Assembly (NCBI RefSeq): GCF_034661295.1 | Contig: NZ_CP141062.1 | Span: 682,001-746,000, forward strand | Reading direction: 5' to 3' | DNA from: Faecalibacter sp. LW9 | Lineage (GTDB): Bacteria; Bacteroidota; Bacteroidia; Flavobacteriales; Weeksellaceae | DNA length: 64,000 bases | Part shown: positions 15,729-24,655 of the stretch, piece by piece | Layout of the letters: each line of letters opens with the position of its first letter | Position numbering within the stretch: the first letter of the stretch is position 1 | The notes under the pieces: generated by a model | Seen by the model: the letters and a program-made list of their open reading frames with translations, nothing else | What the model was told of the DNA's origin: nothing | Database searches by the model: none | Translations under genes and position numbers: made by a program

Positions 15729-16256
15729 ATGGCTACAAAAATTAGATTACAAAGACATGGTCGTAAAGGAAAACCATTCTTTCACATCGTAGTTGCTGAC
15801 TCAAGAGCAAGACGTGATGGTCGTTTCATCGAAAAATTAGGTACTTACAACCCAATTACTAACCCTGCAACTGTTGAATTAAACGTTGATTCAGCTGTTA
15901 AATGGTTAATGACTGGTGCTGAGCCTACAAACACAGCTAAAGCTTTATTATCTTACAAAGGTGCTTACATGAAAAAACACTTATTAGGTGGTGTTGCTAA
16001 AGGAGCATTCTCTCAAGAAGAAGCTGAAAAACGTTTCGCTGCATGGTTAGAAGCTAAAGATGCTAAAATCCAAGCGAAAAAAGACGGTTTATCTGCTGAA
16101 GCTACTGCTACTAAATTAGCTGCTTTAGAAGCTGAGAAAGCTGTAAACGAAGCTCGTGCTAAAGCTGCTCAAGAAGCTGAAGCTGCTGCTCAAGCTGAAG
16201 AAACTACTGCTGAAGAAGCAGAAGGTACAACTGAAGAAGTTGCTACAGAAGAATAA
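15729..16256 (+). CDS. rpsP: 30S ribosomal protein S16 with long C-terminal tail
   Basis: The start is set at the ATG at 15729, which gives the conserved N-terminus MATKIRLQRHGRKGKPFFHI; the longer reading would include the promoter box. The protein has 176 residues. The S16 core (about 1-85: VVADSRARRDGRFIEKLGTYNP) is followed by an Ala/Glu/Lys-rich tail (LEAEKAVNEARAKAAQEAEA) that most bacterial S16 proteins lack, though long tails are known in Bacteroidota. rimM follows 25 bases downstream, the usual pairing. Confidence 0.96.
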   Translation: MATKIRLQRHGRKGKPFFHIVVADSRARRDGRFIEKLGTYNPITNPATVELNVDSAVKWLMTGAEPTNTAKALLSYKGAYMKKHLLGGVAKGAFSQEEAEKRFAAWLEAKDAKIQAKKDGLSAEATATKLAALEAEKAVNEARAKAAQEAEAAAQAEETTAEEAEGTTEEVATEE

Positions 16257-16281
16257 TTTATAAGTTCAAGAAAGGATCCCA

Positions 16282-16806
16282 ATGACAAAAAATGATTGTT
16301 ACTACTTAGGTAAGGTTACGAAGAAACATGGTTTCAAAGGTAATTTAATCATTCATTTGGATACAGACGAACCCGAATTATACGATACTTTGGAAGCAGT
16401 GTTCATCGAGCAAGATGGAACACTGGTTCCTTTTTTCTTTGAAACTTCACAACCTTATCAAGGAACTAAATTATTAGTGAAGTTTGAAGATTTAACTCCT
16501 GATGAAGCTGAACGATTAGTTAATCGTGAGGTTTATCTGCCTTTAACTACATTACCAGAATTATCTGGAACAGATTTCTACTATCACGAAATTATTGGAT
16601 TTACAATTTATGACCAATCAAATACTGAGGTTGGTACAATTAAATCTGTAAATGATTCTGCTGCTCAAGCTTATTTTGAAGTAGATGTAGATGGTAAAGA
16701 AATTTTAATTCCTATGATCGATGAATGGATTTTAGAAGTTAACCGCGAAGAAAAAGCGATGTTAATTCAAATTCCTGACGGATTATTGGATATCTATTTA
16801 GGATAA
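16282..16806 (+). CDS. rimM: 16S rRNA processing protein RimM
   Basis: 174 residues, cytosolic. It begins CYYLGKVTKKHGFKGNLIIH, the RimM N-terminal barrel signature, and its PRC-barrel half carries FTIYDQ and EVDVDGKEILIPMIDEWI. RimM helps mature the 30S head and binds S19; it is normally encoded next to rpsP, as here. trmD, often next, is absent. Confidence 0.95.
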   Translation: MTKNDCYYLGKVTKKHGFKGNLIIHLDTDEPELYDTLEAVFIEQDGTLVPFFFETSQPYQGTKLLVKFEDLTPDEAERLVNREVYLPLTTLPELSGTDFYYHEIIGFTIYDQSNTEVGTIKSVNDSAAQAYFEVDVDGKEILIPMIDEWILEVNREEKAMLIQIPDGLLDIYLG

Positions 16807-16841
16807 TTATCCCTATCTTTCATTTATTAACCTATCAATAA

Positions 16842-17426
16842 ATGGAAGAACTTATTCACTTTACAAATTTTACATCTTATTATGGACATATTCATCTAAT
16901 CTCTTTACATTTTGATGCATTTAATGCTGAAATAAATTTAATCATTGACATTAATTTAGATGACCTGAATTATACATGGGAAATAAAAGCGGAACAAGTA
17001 TTAGACTTCAAAAATCTAACACAATGTTCATTAAATCCATTTTTTCGTATAAAAGAATATAAAGAACATTCTATTATAAAGGGCTATACTGATGAATTGG
17101 TTAGTATTCAATTAAATGAAAATCCAGAGCAAAATCCTATTCTTTTAAGTAAAATTCATCATTTTCTTAAAAAAGAAACAGGTTTATGGATGGATTTAAA
17201 TCAATTAAATCAGCGTTATTTATTTATTCCAGAGTCAATATTTTCAAAATTTAAACAATTTTGTAAAACTGATCAAATAAATTATCAGATTGAAGATATT
17301 CAAAAACCAATAGCATCAAATCTAAAGCTTTTAATTTTCGGAAATGAATTAGTCTCGTCAGACTTTTACAATTTTAAGCAACCTTATATAGTTGCAAAAA
17401 ACTTCAGTGCAAAAAGAATTGATTAA
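16842..17426 (+). CDS. Unknown protein between rimM and glnS (194 aa)
   Basis: Not recognised. Cytosolic by appearance, rich in Ile, Asn, Phe and Tyr. Strand-like stretches include INLIIDINLDDLNY. There is no signal peptide or known motif. It starts 35 bases after rimM on the same strand, so it probably shares the rpsP transcript. The coding region is AT-richer by eye than rimM or glnS. Confidence 0.65.
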   Translation: MEELIHFTNFTSYYGHIHLISLHFDAFNAEINLIIDINLDDLNYTWEIKAEQVLDFKNLTQCSLNPFFRIKEYKEHSIIKGYTDELVSIQLNENPEQNPILLSKIHHFLKKETGLWMDLNQLNQRYLFIPESIFSKFKQFCKTDQINYQIEDIQKPIASNLKLLIFGNELVSSDFYNFKQPYIVAKNFSAKRID

Positions 17427-17463
17427 TCAGATAAGTAAAATATCATTTTTATTGTCAATTTCG

Positions 17464-17471
17464 TAACTTTG
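17464..17471 (+). promoter_or_regulatory. -7 promoter box TAACTTTG for glnS
   Basis: TAACTTTG, 22 bases before the glnS ATG, matches TAnnTTTG. No convincing -33 element was seen. Confidence 0.55.
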
Positions 17472-17493
17472 CAAACTCAATCGTAACAAGACA

Positions 17494-19176
17494 ATGGAAG
17501 AAGAAAAAAAATCTTTGAACTTTATTGAACAAATCATCGAAGATGATTTAGCCAATGGGATGCCAAAAGAAAACTTACGTTTTCGTTTCCCACCAGAGCC
17601 AAATGGTTATTTACACATCGGACACGCAAAAGCAATTTGCTTAAACTTTGGTTTAGGTCAAAAGTACAGTGCGCCGGTAAACTTACGTTTTGACGACACC
17701 AACCCAGCCAAAGAAGAACAAGAATTCGTAGATTCTATCCGCGAAGACGTGAAATGGATGGGATTTGAATGGGCTGAAGAACGTTATGCTTCTGATTACT
17801 TCCAGCAGCTTTACGATTGGGCTGTACAGATGATTAAAGATGGTAAAGCATATGTCGACGATCAATCATCTGAAGTGATTAACGAACAACGTAAAACACC
17901 TTTCGAACCAGGAATCGAATCACCTTGTCGTGCTCGTTCAGTAGAAGAAAACTTAGAGTTATTCGAAAAAATGAAAGCAGGTGAATTCGAAGAAGGTTCT
18001 CACGTTTTACGTGCTAAAATCGACATGACATCTCCAAACATGAACATGCGTGACCCTGTTATGTATCGTGTTTTAAAACGTCCTCACCACCGTACAGGTG
18101 ATACTTGGAAAATTTATCCAATGTACGACTGGACACACGGAGAATCTGATTATATCGAAGGTATTTCACACTCTTTATGTTCATTAGAATTTAAGAATCA
18201 CCGTGATTTATATAACTGGTACAAAGAACAAGTGGAAATCCCAGGGCAACCTCAAAAACCAAAACAACGTGAATTTGCGCGTGGAAATGTATCGTACATG
18301 ATTACATCTAAGCGTAAATTAATGAAACTGGTTGAAGAAGGAATTGTAACAGGATGGGACGATCCTCGCATGCCTACAATTTCTGGTTTACGCCGTCGTG
18401 GATATACAGCAGAAGCGATTCGTAATTTCTGGGAAAAAGCAGGTATTTCAAAACGTGATAACGTATTAGATATTTCGTTATTAGAGTTCTCTATTCGTGA
18501 AATCTTAAATAAAACTGCTCCTCGTGTAATGGCGGTTGTAGATCCTGTAAAAGTGGTAATCGAAAACTATCCAGAAGGACAAGTTGAAGAATTAACATTA
18601 GAAAATAATCCAGAAGACGAAAATGCTGGTTCTCGCATGGTTCCATTCACACGTGAAATTTACATCGAGCGTGATGACTTTATGGAAGAAGCACCTAAAA
18701 AATTCTTCCGTTTATCTTTAGGTAATGAAGTTCGTTTAAAAGGAGCTTACATCATTAAAGCTGAACGTGTAGAAAAAGATACTGAAGGAAACATCACAAC
18801 TATTTTTGCAACTTACGATGCAGACACAAAATCAGGAAGCGGATCTGAAGCGTCTAAACGTAAAGTTAAAGGAACATTACACTGGGTTTCTGCAACAGAA
18901 AATATTCCAATTGAAGTTCGTGAATACGATCGTTTATTTACAGTAGAATCTCCGGATGCAGAAAAAGATGTGGATTTCTTACAATTCGTAAATCCAAACT
19001 CATTAACAGTAAAACAAGGATTTGCGGAACCAGCTTTAAAAGAAGCGAATGTAGAAGATAAATTCCAGTTCCAACGTATCGGATATTTTGCTTTAGATAA
19101 AGATTCTACAGCAGACAAATTAGTGTTTAACCGTACGGTAACATTAAAAGATACTTGGGCTAAAATCAATAAATAA
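17494..19176 (+). CDS. glnS: Glutaminyl-tRNA synthetase
   Basis: 560 residues. Class I synthetase motifs are present: [15 protein letters not shown] (HIGH at 41-44) and MITSKRKL in the KMSKS position. [18 protein letters not shown] and [19 protein letters not shown] are strongly GlnRS-like, and a C-terminal beta-barrel domain follows. It charges tRNA-Gln directly. It has its own promoter box and a strong downstream terminator, so it is probably a single-gene unit. Confidence 0.97.
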   Translation: MEEEKKSLNFIEQIIEDDLANGMPKENLRFRFPPEPNGYLHIGHAKAICLNFGLGQKYSAPVNLRFDDTNPAKEEQEFVDSIREDVKWMGFEWAEERYASDYFQQLYDWAVQMIKDGKAYVDDQSSEVINEQRKTPFEPGIESPCRARSVEENLELFEKMKAGEFEEGSHVLRAKIDMTSPNMNMRDPVMYRVLKRPHHRTGDTWKIYPMYDWTHGESDYIEGISHSLCSLEFKNHRDLYNWYKEQVEIPGQPQKPKQREFARGNVSYMITSKRKLMKLVEEGIVTGWDDPRMPTISGLRRRGYTAEAIRNFWEKAGISKRDNVLDISLLEFSIREILNKTAPRVMAVVDPVKVVIENYPEGQVEELTLENNPEDENAGSRMVPFTREIYIERDDFMEEAPKKFFRLSLGNEVRLKGAYIIKAERVEKDTEGNITTIFATYDADTKSGSGSEASKRKVKGTLHWVSATENIPIEVREYDRLFTVESPDAEKDVDFLQFVNPNSLTVKQGFAEPALKEANVEDKFQFQRIGYFALDKDSTADKLVFNRTVTLKDTWAKINK

Positions 19177-19194
19177 ACATTTCCTCTTATAAAC

Positions 19195-19226
19195 AAAAAA
19201 GCTCAGATTTCGGTCTGAGCTTTTTT
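19195..19226 (+). terminator. Terminator after glnS
   Basis: GCTCAGA / TCTGAGC stem with a 6-base loop, flanked by A and T runs of six. Confidence 0.9.
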
Positions 19227-19280
19227 ATTATTAATTATTTAATTGTCGATTTATTTCCTTAATTTTTAATAAATTTTAGG

Positions 19281-19982
19281 ATGGAAAATTACAATCAACA
19301 TTCACAATCGATCAAACATTGGAATGAAGATGATCGTCCACGAGAAAAATTAGCGTTAAAAGGGCGTTCATCTTTGTCCGATGCCGAACTTTTAGCCATT
19401 ATTATGGGAAGTGGAAATAAAGAAGAATCTGCGGTTCAATTAGCCCAACGAATCTTAGCTTCAGCACAGAACAATTGGAACGAATTAGCCAAGTACTCCA
19501 TCCAGGATTTATGCCAATTCAAAGGGGTTGGGGAAGCCAAAGCCATTTCAATCATCACCGCTTTAGAAATAGGGCGTCGAAGAAATACCCAAGAAGTTTT
19601 GGAACGCAAAAAAATAACTTCCAGCACTGATGCTGCATTGATTTTACAACAACAAATTGGCGATTTACCTACAGAAGAATTTTGGGTCATGTACCTCAAT
19701 CAAGGCAATAAAATCATTAAAATTGAACAAATTTCGAGAGGAGGTATTACACAAACAGCCGTGGATATTCGGATCATTTTTAAACGAGGCATCGAATTAA
19801 TGGCTACAGCGATGATCCTGTCACATAACCATCCATCCGGCAATTTAAATCCGAGTGAAGCCGATCGCCAATTAACCCGAAAAATCAAAGAAGCTTCGCA
19901 CTATTTGGACATTCAAATTTTAGATCATATCATAGTATCTCAAAAAGATTATTTTTCGTTTGCAGACGAAGGTTTAATTTAG
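19281..19982 (+). CDS. radC: RadC-like JAB/MPN metalloprotein
   Basis: 233 residues. An N-terminal helix-hairpin-helix-like region (ELLAIIMGSGNKEESAVQLA, LCQFKGVGEAKAISI) is followed by a JAB/MPN domain with the zinc motif LSHNHPSGNLNPSEADRQLT near residue 182 and the usual FADEGLI end. The family is named for radC, but its direct role in DNA repair is doubtful and its biochemical activity is uncertain. It stands alone after a terminator; the deacetylase gene follows 40 bases later. Confidence 0.9.
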   Translation: MENYNQHSQSIKHWNEDDRPREKLALKGRSSLSDAELLAIIMGSGNKEESAVQLAQRILASAQNNWNELAKYSIQDLCQFKGVGEAKAISIITALEIGRRRNTQEVLERKKITSSTDAALILQQQIGDLPTEEFWVMYLNQGNKIIKIEQISRGGITQTAVDIRIIFKRGIELMATAMILSHNHPSGNLNPSEADRQLTRKIKEASHYLDIQILDHIIVSQKDYFSFADEGLI

Positions 19983-20022
19983 AAATTGATTACTTTTAAA
20001 GTTCATTGATAATCCATTACCA

Positions 20023-21255
20023 TTGAATACACCACTCATCATTTATACTGAAAAAATCACTCCGAGAATCGACTATATTTTCAATTTTATTTTTCGGACA
20101 TTTGGTGGGATTTCCTTTCAATACATTCATGATTTAAAGGAATTTAAAACGATGACTATTCCTAAAATTAATTTCTCGAATCACCAGATTGTGGATGAGA
20201 TTAATTTTAGAGTCGATGATATTTTATTGGAAAATGGAATTAATCAAGCCATTGATTATTATTCCTTGCAACCGATTGGGCAATGCTTTTATTGGTTATC
20301 ACGATATGAAGAATATGTTGCTAATCCACAACAATTTGATCAGCACAACCGATTTTTAGGTTCTGAATTGGATTATTCACAGCCCATTGTCGATCAAATT
20401 TGTTATGAAATACAAAAGCAAATTCAAACGAAATATCCTGATTTTAAATTCAAAAAAAGAAGCTTTAAACAAATTAATACCCACGATGTAGATTTCGCGT
20501 GGAAATACAAATATCATTCGCCTCAAATCATCTTAGGTTCGCTAGTCAAAAAGATGTTAAAAGGAGAGTTCAAACATCTCAAGCAACAGATTCAAGTGCT
20601 GATAGGGAAAAGAAACGATCCGTATGATCAGTATGAATATTATCGCACCTTATCGCATCAACATGGGATAGAAAGTATTTTTTTCTGGTTATTGGGGAAC
20701 TACAATGAATTCGACAAAAATCATTCGCATCATAATGTGAAACAAAAAAAACTCATCCAAAAGATTTCTTCTTGGGCAGAAATTGGAATACATCCATCCT
20801 ATCGCTCCAATTTCAATACTGATTCATTATCATTAGAAATCAAACGATTAGAAAATATATTAGACCGTCCGATCCGAAAGTCTCGTCAACATTTTATAAA
20901 ATTGAACTTTCCACACACTTATCAACAATTGTTGAAAAATGGAATTCAAGAAGATTACACGATGGGATTTGCGCATACCATTGGGTTTAGAGCAGGAACA
21001 GTAACACCTTTTCAATGGTTTGATTTGCCGAATAATCAACAAACGTTATTAACAATCTATCCTTTTGTCGCAATGGATGTTACGTTAAAAAATTATCTCC
21101 AATTCACACCAAAAGAAGCGATCCAAGAATTACATGATTTAAAGGAAAAAACTAAAAAAGTAAATGGTACCTTTATCACCTTATTTCATCAGTCCAATGT
21201 CGTGGACGAATGGGAGTCTTGGAAAAAAGTATACGAAAGTCTGTTTCATGATTAA
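20023..21255 (+). CDS. Polysaccharide deacetylase-family protein (TTG start)
   Basis: 410 residues. The start is TTG: no in-frame ATG lies between the previous stop and the conserved N-terminal segment YTEKITPRIDYIFNFIF. The second half looks like an NodB-type deacetylase: NTHDVDFAW (metal Asp pair), EIGIHPSYRSN, SRQHFIKLNFPHTY and DYTMGFAHTIGFRAGT. This Bacteroidota family sits in glycan loci and probably removes N-acetyl groups from a surface polysaccharide. It overlaps the next gene by 8 bases, so the pair is coupled. Confidence 0.82.
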   Translation: MNTPLIIYTEKITPRIDYIFNFIFRTFGGISFQYIHDLKEFKTMTIPKINFSNHQIVDEINFRVDDILLENGINQAIDYYSLQPIGQCFYWLSRYEEYVANPQQFDQHNRFLGSELDYSQPIVDQICYEIQKQIQTKYPDFKFKKRSFKQINTHDVDFAWKYKYHSPQIILGSLVKKMLKGEFKHLKQQIQVLIGKRNDPYDQYEYYRTLSHQHGIESIFFWLLGNYNEFDKNHSHHNVKQKKLIQKISSWAEIGIHPSYRSNFNTDSLSLEIKRLENILDRPIRKSRQHFIKLNFPHTYQQLLKNGIQEDYTMGFAHTIGFRAGTVTPFQWFDLPNNQQTLLTIYPFVAMDVTLKNYLQFTPKEAIQELHDLKEKTKKVNGTFITLFHQSNVVDEWESWKKVYESLFHD

Positions 21256-22117
21256 GCAAATCACACGAGAAAAATTAGAAGTCGAAAAATATACTGCTTG
21301 TTTACATCGTGCCGTAAACTATCGCATTTATGCGGAAAGTTGGTATTTGGATACTGTAACCAATCAGCAATGGGATTGTTTGGTATTGAATGATTACGAA
21401 GCCATCATGCCGATTCCTTATCGAAAAAAAATGGGTATTAAATACATTGCCCAGCCATTGTATTGTCAACAATTAGGGATTTTTCATTCAGAAACCTTCA
21501 ACCAGCAACAATTTGATGCTTTCTATGCGCGTTTGAGAAGTAAATTGGTGAAGAATTATCAAATGAATGAAGAAAATTTGATTTTCTTATCGCCCGCAAT
21601 TTCGACAAAAATCAATCAAGTATTGGATTTATCTTTGGATTATACCAAATTCAGAAGTGGGTTAAGAAAAAATCGTAAACAAGAACTTCAAAAAGGATTA
21701 CCTCAAGATCATCAAATCATTTCATCGATGACAGATCAATTTTTTATTGATTTGCTATCGAAAGAATACAAGAGCATTCAAGATCAACTGTACCTAAAAC
21801 AATTGCAACCGCTTGTTGATATCATTCAGTCCAAAGCTCTAGGCATAACCATTTCAATACTAAAAGAAAATGAAGTGGTAGCGAGTTCTTTTTATCTGAA
21901 ATCGGGTCAGCGACTGATTCAATTATGCAATTCAAAAAAGCAAAATTCGTCAATTAACTATAACACTTTTATTGTGGATTATATGATTCGAAATTACCTA
22001 AATCAAAGCAAGATATTGGATTTCGAAGGTTCTTCGATTAAAGGCGTTAATGAATTTAATGCAAGTTTTAGGGCATCAACCGTTCAAATACCTATATTTA
22101 AAACGAAATTTTTATAA
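21248..22117 (+). CDS. FemAB/GNAT-like acyltransferase
   Basis: The start is placed at the ATG at 21248, overlapping the deacetylase stop; the longer reading would run well into that gene. 289 residues, cytosolic. The pattern (MPIPYRKKMGIKYIAQPLYCQQLGIF, LRKNRKQELQKG, ASSFYLKSGQRLIQLCNSKK, LDFEGSSIKGVNEFNASFRA) matches FemAB-type proteins that work on glycans or peptidoglycan. It probably adds an acyl or aminoacyl group to the product of this locus; the substrate is unknown. Confidence 0.78.
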   Translation: MIKQITREKLEVEKYTACLHRAVNYRIYAESWYLDTVTNQQWDCLVLNDYEAIMPIPYRKKMGIKYIAQPLYCQQLGIFHSETFNQQQFDAFYARLRSKLVKNYQMNEENLIFLSPAISTKINQVLDLSLDYTKFRSGLRKNRKQELQKGLPQDHQIISSMTDQFFIDLLSKEYKSIQDQLYLKQLQPLVDIIQSKALGITISILKENEVVASSFYLKSGQRLIQLCNSKKQNSSINYNTFIVDYMIRNYLNQSKILDFEGSSIKGVNEFNASFRASTVQIPIFKTKFL

Positions 22118-22160
22118 CCCATGATTTTTTCATAAATTACATCTAATCAATGGCTAATCT

Positions 22161-23393
22161 ATGAAAAAACATCTTCTTTTATTATTGGTATTTATTTTCA
22201 CCGCGTGTGCATATCCCACAATCGGAATTACCCATCCCAACAGTACAAATCCGACATCACCATCTCCTACAATTTCGCAGTCGGCAACATCAGGAACGAT
22301 TGAACAATTTAAGATTACTAAAGACCTAAATCCTATTACTGTTCGTGTGAATGTAATTATTTTAGAAGATGAAAAAAGACCTAAGTCAAATTTTAGCTTG
22401 AATGATGCTGAAGAAAAATCCCTATTAAAAGATTATTTTGAGCGCATCAATTTATCTTGGTCTAAATTTTACGCACCATCCAATTTAACCGGATGTTATA
22501 CGGGAAGTGATTTTTACGAAGATTCTAAAATCCGTTTTGTGTTTGATTATATCACCATTAAAGATTCCTATGCATGGAATTATAAAAATTCAGGGGCTAA
22601 TCTTGAAAAGAAAAATTATGCAGGAATTTCGCCTTCTGAAAATTGGTATTTAGCTTATTTGGATCAAAAAATAGCCCATGACCCAAGCGTTCAAAAAGGA
22701 ATTAATGTGTATCTAACCATGGATGGGGATAATTTTGATCGGTTATACCAGTCCAAAGGAGCAGGATATAATTTGAATGGCATTGAGGCTTCTCAATTGC
22801 CTTCATTAACCAAACTTGATCGAACTTCGAGTGTAAATGTACCGAATCGCTATTTAAAATACTTTTATCATCGCTATGAATTAGCAAAAGAGCATCAAAC
22901 CACATGGAAAGAAACAAGAGGATGGCATATTGGTGATGCTGTGGGAACAGCTCATGAATTAGGACATTCTTTAGGATTAAATCATAACAATCAATACCAT
23001 CAATCCAATGCATGCCAATACTCTTTAATGTCTCAAAATTGGCAACATGCACGAAACTATTTACAACCCACAGAAATTTTGAAAGCACATAAAAATTTAC
23101 GTGAGAGCAACTTGATTCAATTCGTGACAGAAGATTCGTTCTTAGGAAATACCTTTACAATTCCATCGAATACCCATTGGACGAAAACCCAACGATTTTA
23201 TTCCAATTTAATGTTATCAGATCATGTCGAACTGCGTATTTCTGAGCCCATCATAATGGCTCCTCGAGCAGCTATAACGTTTGGAAATCAATCCAAAATT
23301 ATTTTCGAAAAGAATGGAAAAATTTCTTATCCGAATGGGAAAGAATTCGCAAATTATGTAAATAAAAAATCTAATTCAATAATCAAAAATTAG
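22161..23393 (+). CDS. Metzincin-type zinc protease lipoprotein
   Basis: 410 residues with a lipoprotein signal (LLLLVFIFTACAYP). The long zinc-binding motif HELGHSLGLNH lies near residues 265-275, followed by a Met-turn (CQYSLMSQNW), the two hallmarks of metzincins. The N-terminal part after the Cys is Ser/Thr/Pro-rich (NPTSPSPTISQS), a likely linker. Its 3' end overlaps the end of the converging flippase gene by 4 bases. Probably a cell-envelope protease; the substrate is unknown. Confidence 0.85.
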   Translation: MKKHLLLLLVFIFTACAYPTIGITHPNSTNPTSPSPTISQSATSGTIEQFKITKDLNPITVRVNVIILEDEKRPKSNFSLNDAEEKSLLKDYFERINLSWSKFYAPSNLTGCYTGSDFYEDSKIRFVFDYITIKDSYAWNYKNSGANLEKKNYAGISPSENWYLAYLDQKIAHDPSVQKGINVYLTMDGDNFDRLYQSKGAGYNLNGIEASQLPSLTKLDRTSSVNVPNRYLKYFYHRYELAKEHQTTWKETRGWHIGDAVGTAHELGHSLGLNHNNQYHQSNACQYSLMSQNWQHARNYLQPTEILKAHKNLRESNLIQFVTEDSFLGNTFTIPSNTHWTKTQRFYSNLMLSDHVELRISEPIIMAPRAAITFGNQSKIIFEKNGKISYPNGKEFANYVNKKSNSIIKN

Positions 23394-24655
23394 TTGTCTT
23401 CATTTTTTGGCAAATGATTCAAGTAAGAATAAAATAAATAAGCAGAGTACATACCCATTGTAATAAAAGTAATTGCTAAAGCGATTGCTGCACCCCTAAT
23501 TGCAAAAACTGAAATCAAATAATACCCTAAGATGGACATCATAAGGAGCGATAGGGCAGCTACTCTCGAATTAAGATGAGCTAAACCTACGGCAGAAAGT
23601 AAGTTGCCATATAAGTTTCGAAAGCACATATTAAAAGCAATAGCTATAAGAATAATATAAAATATCGATCCTTGTTGTATGTAGGCTGAACCAAAAACAA
23701 ATGAGACAATCCAATCTTTTATCCAATAGCCAATAAAAAGCATCGCACTAACCAAAGGAATGAACAGTTTATAGTAATTACGAATATAGAAGTGGAGATA
23801 ATCTCTGTTGTTCGAATTTTCTACCAATTTGGGGTAATCCGTTTGCATAAATATCATGGGAATAAACATCAAATTCATAGGTAAAATAATCGCCACTTTG
23901 TACTGTGCCACGGCAGCTTCATTCAATAATAATCCAATCAAGAATACATCTAGCATAAACAAAAGTTCAGATAGGAAATAGGTCGCGGATGAATTGAATG
24001 AAAATTTCCAAAAGGCTTGGGTATCCAAATGGGGAATAATTTTCGGAATATGTTGTAAAAAAGTGCGTGGAATAAAAATTAAGGCCAACCAAGGCGTCAG
24101 AGCCAACCCTAGTAAATACCCATAGGTTCCTAAGCCATAAGTTAAGGCAATCGCCATGACCAATCCTATTCCATTGATAATCATTGATATTTTCGCAAAG
24201 TAATCATTTCGATTAAGAACACGATAATAATTTAAAACAAACGAATAAATGTAATATCCGAACATTCGAAGACCAAAGAAACCGATGATCATCCAGATGG
24301 ATTCATACTTTAATTCGTAAAATAACGCCACGATAATAAATACTAAAAGAAGAACCAGATGCCGCTTTAAACCATGCTTAAAAATATATTGCGAGAGCTT
24401 TTGTTTTGCATCCACATCTTTTGCTAAAGCACCATAACGAAGCAAGCCTTGAACACTTCCCAATCCATTGAAGGTGATAAAAACACCAAATAAAGCTGCA
24501 ATTAATGTAATTAATCCATAATCTTCGGTCGAAATCAATCGTACGACAAAGATTGTATTAATTAATCCGACCACTTTTTCAACCAAAATGGAAAGAAATA
24601 CCAATAGCCCTTTGTTTTGGTAAAAGTCTTTTAAAAACCGCATCAAACTTCCCAT
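23390..24655 (-). CDS. Wzx-type oligosaccharide flippase 1
   Basis: 421 residues, about 12-14 predicted membrane segments throughout and no soluble domain, as in polysaccharide-exporting MATE/MOP flippases (Wzx). The N-terminus (KVVGLINTIFVVRLISTEDYGLITLI) is a typical Wzx opening. Start and stop with the upstream asparagine-synthetase-like gene overlap by one base (TGATG). An alternative Met lies four codons in. It probably moves a lipid-linked glycan across the inner membrane. Confidence 0.85.
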   Translation of the reverse strand: MGSLMRFLKDFYQNKGLLVFLSILVEKVVGLINTIFVVRLISTEDYGLITLIAALFGVFITFNGLGSVQGLLRYGALAKDVDAKQKLSQYIFKHGLKRHLVLLLVFIIVALFYELKYESIWMIIGFFGLRMFGYYIYSFVLNYYRVLNRNDYFAKISMIINGIGLVMAIALTYGLGTYGYLLGLALTPWLALIFIPRTFLQHIPKIIPHLDTQAFWKFSFNSSATYFLSELLFMLDVFLIGLLLNEAAVAQYKVAIILPMNLMFIPMIFMQTDYPKLVENSNNRDYLHFYIRNYYKLFIPLVSAMLFIGYWIKDWIVSFVFGSAYIQQGSIFYIILIAIAFNMCFRNLYGNLLSAVGLAHLNSRVAALSLLMMSILGYYLISVFAIRGAAIALAITFITMGMYSAYLFYSYLNHLPKNEDN

